Shown here piece after piece: positions 59,433 to 64,000 of a stretch of DNA of 64,000 nt. The stretch comes from DASQHW01 sp038238245 (GTDB lineage Bacteria > Actinomycetota > Acidimicrobiia > IMCC26256 > PALSA-610): NCBI GenBank assembly GCA_038238245.1, contig JBBRXX010000001.1, positions 214,611-278,610 of the forward strand, read 5' to 3'. The notes beneath the pieces are model-generated. The model worked only from the letters and a program-made list of their open reading frames with translations. It searched no databases and had not been told where the DNA came from. The position numbers and the translations under genes were made by a program. Every line of letters begins with the position of its first letter. Position 1 is the stretch's first letter.

Positions 59433-62089
59433 TGCCGCCGCGCAAGAAAATTTCCGCCGGCCCTACGCCGGTCGAGGCGATCGTCCATCCCGTCAAGCGC
59501 GCGAATCTGCCGACGGCTGACGCGCAGGAGTTCGTAACGCCCGAGGTTGAGGCGGTGCAGCATCTCCGCTATCCGCGCGACCCGTCTCTCGATCCGCAGC
59601 TCGTATGGAAGGGAAAGGACGAGCAGGACGCCGACGACCTCGAGGTCGACGCGCCGCCGATCTACATCCAGGAGAAGATTGACCCACGCGTGCTGATTGA
59701 GAACCTACGTACGACCGCGAACGCGGGCGAGTGCGAACCCGAGTTGACTCTGTTCGAGTCGTTCGACGGTCTTGGTGAACTCGATCTCGTCGACTATTAC
59801 AAGCACGACGCCAACTGGTCGAACCGCATGATCCTCGGCGACTCGCTCCAGGTGATGGCATCACTTGCGGAGCGCGAGGCGCTGCGCGGCAAAGTGCAGA
59901 TGATCTACTTTGACCCGCCTTACGGCATCAAGTTCAACTCCAACTGGCAAGTCTCAGTGCGCAAGCGTGATGTCAAGGACGGAAAGCTTGCAGATGCCTC
60001 GCGAGAGGTCGAGATGATCAAAGCCTTCCGCGATACGTGGGAGCTCGGCATCCACTCGTACCTCGCGTACCTCCGCGATCGTCTGATCGGGGCGAAGGAC
60101 TTGTTGGCGGAGAGCGGGTCGATCTTCGTTCAGATTGGTGATGAGAACGTCCATCTCGTCCGAGCCCTGCTGGATGAGGTGTTCGGAATCGAGAACTACG
60201 TCACGACGATCATCGTCAAGAAGAAGAGTTCTACGACGCCGACTGACCCAGTCAACGACTATCTACTCTGGGCGGCTCGAGACAGAACGAACCTGAAGAC
60301 GCGCCGACTTTATGAAGAGCGTCGGAGTCCTGACGAGGACACGAAGTTCAACACGATCATCGGCACCGACGGACGGCATACGCGTGTGAAGGGGCTCGAG
60401 AAGGAGGCGATTGACGACCTCGTTCAGCAGGGTGGCCGCTGGGCCCGAGTTAACTACCCGATCGTGAGTCAGCACCCCGATCCGATTCGGAGTCGTGACT
60501 ATGAGTGGAACGGGAAGCCGTATGAGTGCGGTCACAATCAACAATGGAGGTTCGGGGCGCCGGGACAGATGGACCGCCTCGCGATCACTGAACGGCTCTT
60601 CGACGGCGGCGGAAAGTCGTTAGGAGGGGTCGTCTACTGGGACGACTGGCCCTATACGTCGCGTTCGAACATCTGGGAGGACTTCCACGGAGAGCCGGAC
60701 CCGATCTACGTCGTCCAGACGAATCGCAAGATCGTCGAGCGCTGTCTTCTGATGACGACGGATCCGGGAGACCTTGTGTTGGATCCAACCTGCGGTTCCG
60801 GAACGGCCGCGTTCGTGGCAGAGCATTGGGGACGGCGGTGGATCACCATTGACTCGTCCCGAGTCGCCCTAGCCCTCGCCCGCCAGCGCCTCATGGGATC
60901 CAAGTTCCCCTACTACATGCTCGCCGACTCCGCGGAGGGGCGTAAGACGGAGGAGTCTCTCATCGGCCAGGCGCTTCCAACGAGTGAGCCGTCGAATGAC
61001 ATTCGCCGCGGTTTCGTCTACGAGCGCGTACAACAGATCACCTTGAAGTCGATAGCCAACAACCCGGACATCATCGACGGCATGGGGCGCGAGCAGATTG
61101 ACCTTGCGATTAAGCGCCACGCTGACTTCGAGTTGCTTGTTGACAAGCCCTACGAGAACACCTCGAAAGTCCGTGTCGCCGGGCCGCTCACGATTGAGAG
61201 CCTGTCGCCTCACCGGTCGCTCGCGTTTGCTGGCGAGGCCCCGGCGACCGAGGTGCCGGCCGAGCAAGACGCCGGCACGTTCGAAGTGATGATCTTCGAG
61301 AACCTGCGCAAGGCTGGTATTCAGAACGGTAAGCGCAGGGAGCGCCTAGCGTTCGATCTCGTCGAGCCCTACGCCGGCAAGTTCATCCAGGCCGTAGGGA
61401 CGCGGGAGGATGCCGAGAGCGGTCCGAAGCGTGTCGGCGTCGCGATCGGACCGCAATATGGCACGGTCGGCCCCGCCTTCATCAAGGACGCGGCCCGCGA
61501 GGCGATCGCCGCCAAAGACATCGGTCTCTTGTGCGTGCTCGCCTTCGCCTTCGATCCGCAGGCGATCGGAGCGACACCCGACTACGTGTCCGGTGAAGAG
61601 GGCTTCGACGTACTCGGCGAGCGATCGCTTGGCCCTGTTCCGGTACTGCTCGTGCGGATGAACGCCGACCTGGTGATGGGCGACGATCTCAAGAAGACGG
61701 GAGCAGGCAACCTGTTCATGGTGTTCGGTGAGCCCGACATCGTGCTCAAGGAAGAGGGCGACGAGTGCGTGGTCGAGTTACTCGGCGTCGACGTGTACGA
61801 CCCGACGACTGGGGAAGTTCGTAGCAGCTCTACCGACCAGGTCGCGCTGTGGATGATCGATACGAACTACAACGGCGAGTCTTTCTTCGTCCGTCACTGT
61901 TACTTCACCGGTGGCCAGGATCCCTACAAGCGGCTCAAGACTGCGCTGAAGGCTGAGATCGACGAAGAAGCCTGGACGAGTCTCTATTCCACGGTCTCTC
62001 GTTCGTTCGCCAAGCCAGCGACCAACAAGATCGCGGTCAAAGTGATCAACGACTACGGCGACGAGGTCATGAAGGTCTTCGAGGTCTGA
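59432..62089 (+). CDS. Beta-class adenine DNA methyltransferase, Type III Mod-like
   Basis: An 885-residue methyltransferase. The catalytic motif MIYFDPPYGIKF is near residue 155-167 and precedes the SAM-binding motif LVLDPTCGSGTAAFVAEHW near 447-465, the beta-class order. SGSIFVQIGDENVHLVRALLDEVFG and the YDYW-like blocks fit Type III Mod subunits, with a long C-terminal domain (residues 500-885) of unclear role, possibly for specificity. It would methylate one strand and pair with the preceding Res gene. Confidence 0.9.
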   Translation: MPPRKKISAGPTPVEAIVHPVKRANLPTADAQEFVTPEVEAVQHLRYPRDPSLDPQLVWKGKDEQDADDLEVDAPPIYIQEKIDPRVLIENLRTTANAGECEPELTLFESFDGLGELDLVDYYKHDANWSNRMILGDSLQVMASLAEREALRGKVQMIYFDPPYGIKFNSNWQVSVRKRDVKDGKLADASREVEMIKAFRDTWELGIHSYLAYLRDRLIGAKDLLAESGSIFVQIGDENVHLVRALLDEVFGIENYVTTIIVKKKSSTTPTDPVNDYLLWAARDRTNLKTRRLYEERRSPDEDTKFNTIIGTDGRHTRVKGLEKEAIDDLVQQGGRWARVNYPIVSQHPDPIRSRDYEWNGKPYECGHNQQWRFGAPGQMDRLAITERLFDGGGKSLGGVVYWDDWPYTSRSNIWEDFHGEPDPIYVVQTNRKIVERCLLMTTDPGDLVLDPTCGSGTAAFVAEHWGRRWITIDSSRVALALARQRLMGSKFPYYMLADSAEGRKTEESLIGQALPTSEPSNDIRRGFVYERVQQITLKSIANNPDIIDGMGREQIDLAIKRHADFELLVDKPYENTSKVRVAGPLTIESLSPHRSLAFAGEAPATEVPAEQDAGTFEVMIFENLRKAGIQNGKRRERLAFDLVEPYAGKFIQAVGTREDAESGPKRVGVAIGPQYGTVGPAFIKDAAREAIAAKDIGLLCVLAFAFDPQAIGATPDYVSGEEGFDVLGERSLGPVPVLLVRMNADLVMGDDLKKTGAGNLFMVFGEPDIVLKEEGDECVVELLGVDVYDPTTGEVRSSSTDQVALWMIDTNYNGESFFVRHCYFTGGQDPYKRLKTALKAEIDEEAWTSLYSTVSRSFAKPATNKIAVKVINDYGDEVMKVFEV

Positions 62090-62094
62090 CCGTC

Positions 62095-63888
62095 GTGGCC
62101 GACGAGCTCAAGCTTTCGCGGGGCTGGAACCACCTCGGTGAGATCGCCAAGACTCTCGGCGATCTTCGAGGTCTTCGGACGGTCATTCACGAGCTGATCC
62201 AGAACGCAGACGACGCACCTGCGGTAACCCGGATGCGCTTCACCGTGACCGACGAACTCCTCGAAGTCTGGAACGACGGCGAGTTCGAGCGCTGCTCCGA
62301 CCTCACCGCGCCCGAGTGCGAGCTGCTCGGCGGGAGGGGTTTCAGGTGTGACTTTCACAGCTTTCGTGACATGGGGAGTGGCGACAAGCGCAACCGAGCG
62401 GGGACGACCGGCGCCTTTGGCATGGGCTTCACGGCCGTGTATCAACTAACGGATCATCCTGAGCTCGTTTCGAATGGTGAGAAGTGGGTCATAGACGAGA
62501 CCGCCACCGAGGACGCTCGAATCACGCGAACGGCCGCGCCCGCCGGGCACGAAGGAACCTCCTTCCGCTTGCCATGGGCGACGAGTCCGTCGCGGTTCCG
62601 AAAGGCCACACACCAAGACGTCGTTTCGAATGAGGCGATCGTTGGCTTCTACGACGAGCTAGTTGCAGCCGTCCCGCGTGCGATGCCGTTCCTCAAGCAC
62701 CTCGAAGCGATCGAGATCGGCTGCGGTTCCCGCGGCTGTGTCTACGAGCGCGAACCGAGTTCCGATGGTCTGATTGTGAAGTCCAGCGACGGCGCGCGGT
62801 GGACTTGGGCGATCCTTCAGGGGAACTGCGCGGACAGCGCGGAGGCGCTCAAGGCGCAGTACCCGGAACAAATCGAAGCGGCCAGATCGACAGAAGTAGC
62901 AGTCGCGTTTCCTCTCGACGCAGACGCCGCTGGCGGCGTGCTCTACGCGTCTCTCCCAACGGAGGAGTCGTCCCACCTTCCACTCCTCATCAACGCGGAC
63001 TTCTACCCGGCATCTGATCGCAAGCGAATTCGGTTCGACGATGCGCCTGAGAGCGAATTCAATCGGACCGCGATCCGAGCGGCTGCGCGATGCATCGCCG
63101 CCGATCTTGCGCAGCTGCCAGACCGCGTCGGCGATCGCGCGGTAGTTGGCGTGCTGGTTGCCGCGCTGGAACTCTCCCGGCGCTCGGGGCAGGAGCAGAT
63201 TGACTCCTGCTTCGTAGAGTTCTGGCAGGAGATCGTGGGCGAACTTCCGGGTGCGATGATCGTACCGGTCGCGTCAGGTGGGTACGAGTGCGCGACCAAC
63301 GTACGTCTGTGGCGTGAGGATGCGGAAGTCGAGGCCGCGACAGTTCTGGCCGAGATCGGCATCAGCTTGGTTGACGCCGAATTTAGGGACGACTGGTACA
63401 GGCTCCGGTCGCACGAAGTCGGCCTTCAAGAGCTCAACGTCGGTGATGTTGTGGTCAGGCTGCGAGGCGCGGGCCTGATCAGTAGAAGCGACGCTTCGCA
63501 ACTTTCCGGCGGGCTTGCAACCGAACGCGGCATAGCAAGCCTTTGGGGCGCGCTCGAAGTGCTCCTTGCGCAGAGCAGGAGCACCCAAGAGAGCCGGAAG
63601 GCGCTACAGGATTGTGCCGTTGCGCCCGGGTCGGAGGGTGCGCTCTGGCCTCTTTCCCAGCTCCTTGCTACCGACGCCGAGACTGAGGAGATCCTCGGTG
63701 ACGCCGGAGCAGCGACGCACTTCCTCGACGCGGAAAAGTTCGCCGACTACCCAACCCTCACCGGTCTTGTCGATGTCGTCGACGCCGGCCGATTCCTGGA
63801 GCTGCTCGAGTCCGCAGAGGAAGCTGGCACCCTTCGCGCAACGCTGAACTCGAAGCTGCGAGGTTGTCCCGGTAGTCGTGGATTTTGA
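62095..63888 (+). CDS. Sacsin/Hsp90-type GHKL ATPase domain protein, probably truncated
   Basis: A 597-residue frame from GTG 62095, five bases after the methyltransferase stop. The GHKL Bergerat fold is clear: N-box HELIQNADDA (residues 32-41), VWNDGEFE, DMGSGDK and GAFGMGF near 105-112, as in sacsin N-terminal ATPases. The rest is a long helical region. Such proteins usually exceed 1000 residues, but here the frame runs into RGCPGSRGF and stops where an apparent mobile-element end begins. The gene is therefore probably interrupted at about 63860. Its coupling to Res-Mod suggests a third subunit or effector. Confidence 0.8.
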   Translation: MADELKLSRGWNHLGEIAKTLGDLRGLRTVIHELIQNADDAPAVTRMRFTVTDELLEVWNDGEFERCSDLTAPECELLGGRGFRCDFHSFRDMGSGDKRNRAGTTGAFGMGFTAVYQLTDHPELVSNGEKWVIDETATEDARITRTAAPAGHEGTSFRLPWATSPSRFRKATHQDVVSNEAIVGFYDELVAAVPRAMPFLKHLEAIEIGCGSRGCVYEREPSSDGLIVKSSDGARWTWAILQGNCADSAEALKAQYPEQIEAARSTEVAVAFPLDADAAGGVLYASLPTEESSHLPLLINADFYPASDRKRIRFDDAPESEFNRTAIRAAARCIAADLAQLPDRVGDRAVVGVLVAALELSRRSGQEQIDSCFVEFWQEIVGELPGAMIVPVASGGYECATNVRLWREDAEVEAATVLAEIGISLVDAEFRDDWYRLRSHEVGLQELNVGDVVVRLRGAGLISRSDASQLSGGLATERGIASLWGALEVLLAQSRSTQESRKALQDCAVAPGSEGALWPLSQLLATDAETEEILGDAGAATHFLDAEKFADYPTLTGLVDVVDAGRFLELLESAEEAGTLRATLNSKLRGCPGSRGF

Positions 63889-64000
63889 GGTGGCGGTCCC
63901 CCGCTCGAGACCTGCCTGCTGGTAGGTGTCGGGCGTTCGCCAAGAACACCGACAAGCGAAGGGACCACCACCATGAAGAACAACTACCAGACGAGCGCGC
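63862..64000 (+). mobile_element. Possible left end of an insertion element
   Basis: The coding character of the ATPase ends near 63860. The following sequence (from GAGGTTGTCCCGGTAGTC) has no reading frame related to it. A new ATG-initiated frame begins at 63973 (KNNYQTSA...) after AAGGGA and leaves the window. The arrangement of gene break, short leader and new gene suits an insertion element, but the terminal repeat and transposase cannot be verified here. Confidence 0.45.
63973..64000 (+). CDS. Start of an unidentified gene, possibly a transposase (partial)
   Basis: Only nine codons are present (MKNNYQTSA). AAGGGA lies about eleven bases upstream of the ATG. The product cannot be named; the interruption of the preceding gene suggests a transposase. 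Confidence 0.35.

Noticed and set aside
1..64000. tRNA or rRNA genes
   Set aside because: No T-loop-like GTTCGAATCC or rRNA core sequence with matching stems was found on either strand by eye.

Overview
The window is GC-rich, densely packed DNA from a Gram-positive, actinobacterial-type genome. This is inferred from the homodimeric-type AceE, a Suf operon with SufU and SufT, a SufR-like repressor, a Tad/Flp pilus locus with a LysM-BTAD regulator, SCO6880/VirB4-like conjugation proteins, GTG/TTG starts and many ATGA/GTGA gene overlaps. An uncultured Acidimicrobiia-like lineage is plausible, but the sequence cannot settle the taxon.

Bases 1 to about 23.4 kb look chromosomal. They hold the end of aceE, then a minus-strand operon running from 8350 down to 2152 (group III truncated haemoglobin, sufB, sufC, sufD, sufU, sufT, polytopic membrane protein). 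Next come an aconitase and a divergent SufR-like regulator, a DksA/TraR zinc-finger protein, a membrane-anchored copper nitrite reductase (NirK type), a universal stress protein, MarR plus a ClC-CBS channel, an MtfA-like peptidase, an FMN reductase and PoxB. Four copies of one 20-bp imperfect palindrome (ATTCTAG-N6-CTAGAAT type) lie in front of the haemoglobin-suf operon, a small membrane protein, aconitase/regulator and nirK. This looks like one local regulon linking Fe-S assembly, an Fe-S enzyme and nitrite/NO chemistry. The same arm carries an unusual number of gene fragments: an AhpD-like gene, adenylate kinase, pirin, KhtT, a CHRD-like piece and a class F sortase tail. Each has lost an internal or terminal part.

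From about 23.6 to 56.2 kb lies what looks like an integrated conjugative element or plasmid backbone. It carries short 12-nt repeats and a G-rich tract, a parB-orf-ssb-orf operon behind a repeat-covered promoter, a double-HTH protein, a membrane-tethered sigma/anti-sigma fusion, and a Tad pilus locus (SAF/CpaB-like, CpaE-like, CpaF, TadB, TadC, pilin, two TadE-like, TadG-like, LysM-BTAD). A cargo patch follows (DUF3800-like, HEPN-like, DUF4365-like, XRE regulator). Then comes a conjugation module: M23/transglycosylase hydrolase, small membrane protein, NTF2/VirB8-like, VirB6/TrbL-like, SCO6880-like, VirB4-like, primase, VirD4/TraG-like and ArdC-like. No relaxase, integrase or tRNA attachment site was seen.

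From 56.3 kb to the end is a tightly coupled three-gene defence-like operon: a Type III Res-like helicase-nuclease, a beta-class DNA methyltransferase, and a sacsin/Hsp90-type GHKL ATPase. The last gene stops early next to what looks like the left end of a mobile element that runs off the window. The best candidates for something undescribed are this Res-Mod-GHKL operon, the four-site SufR/NO regulon and the DUF3800/HEPN/DUF4365 cargo patch.
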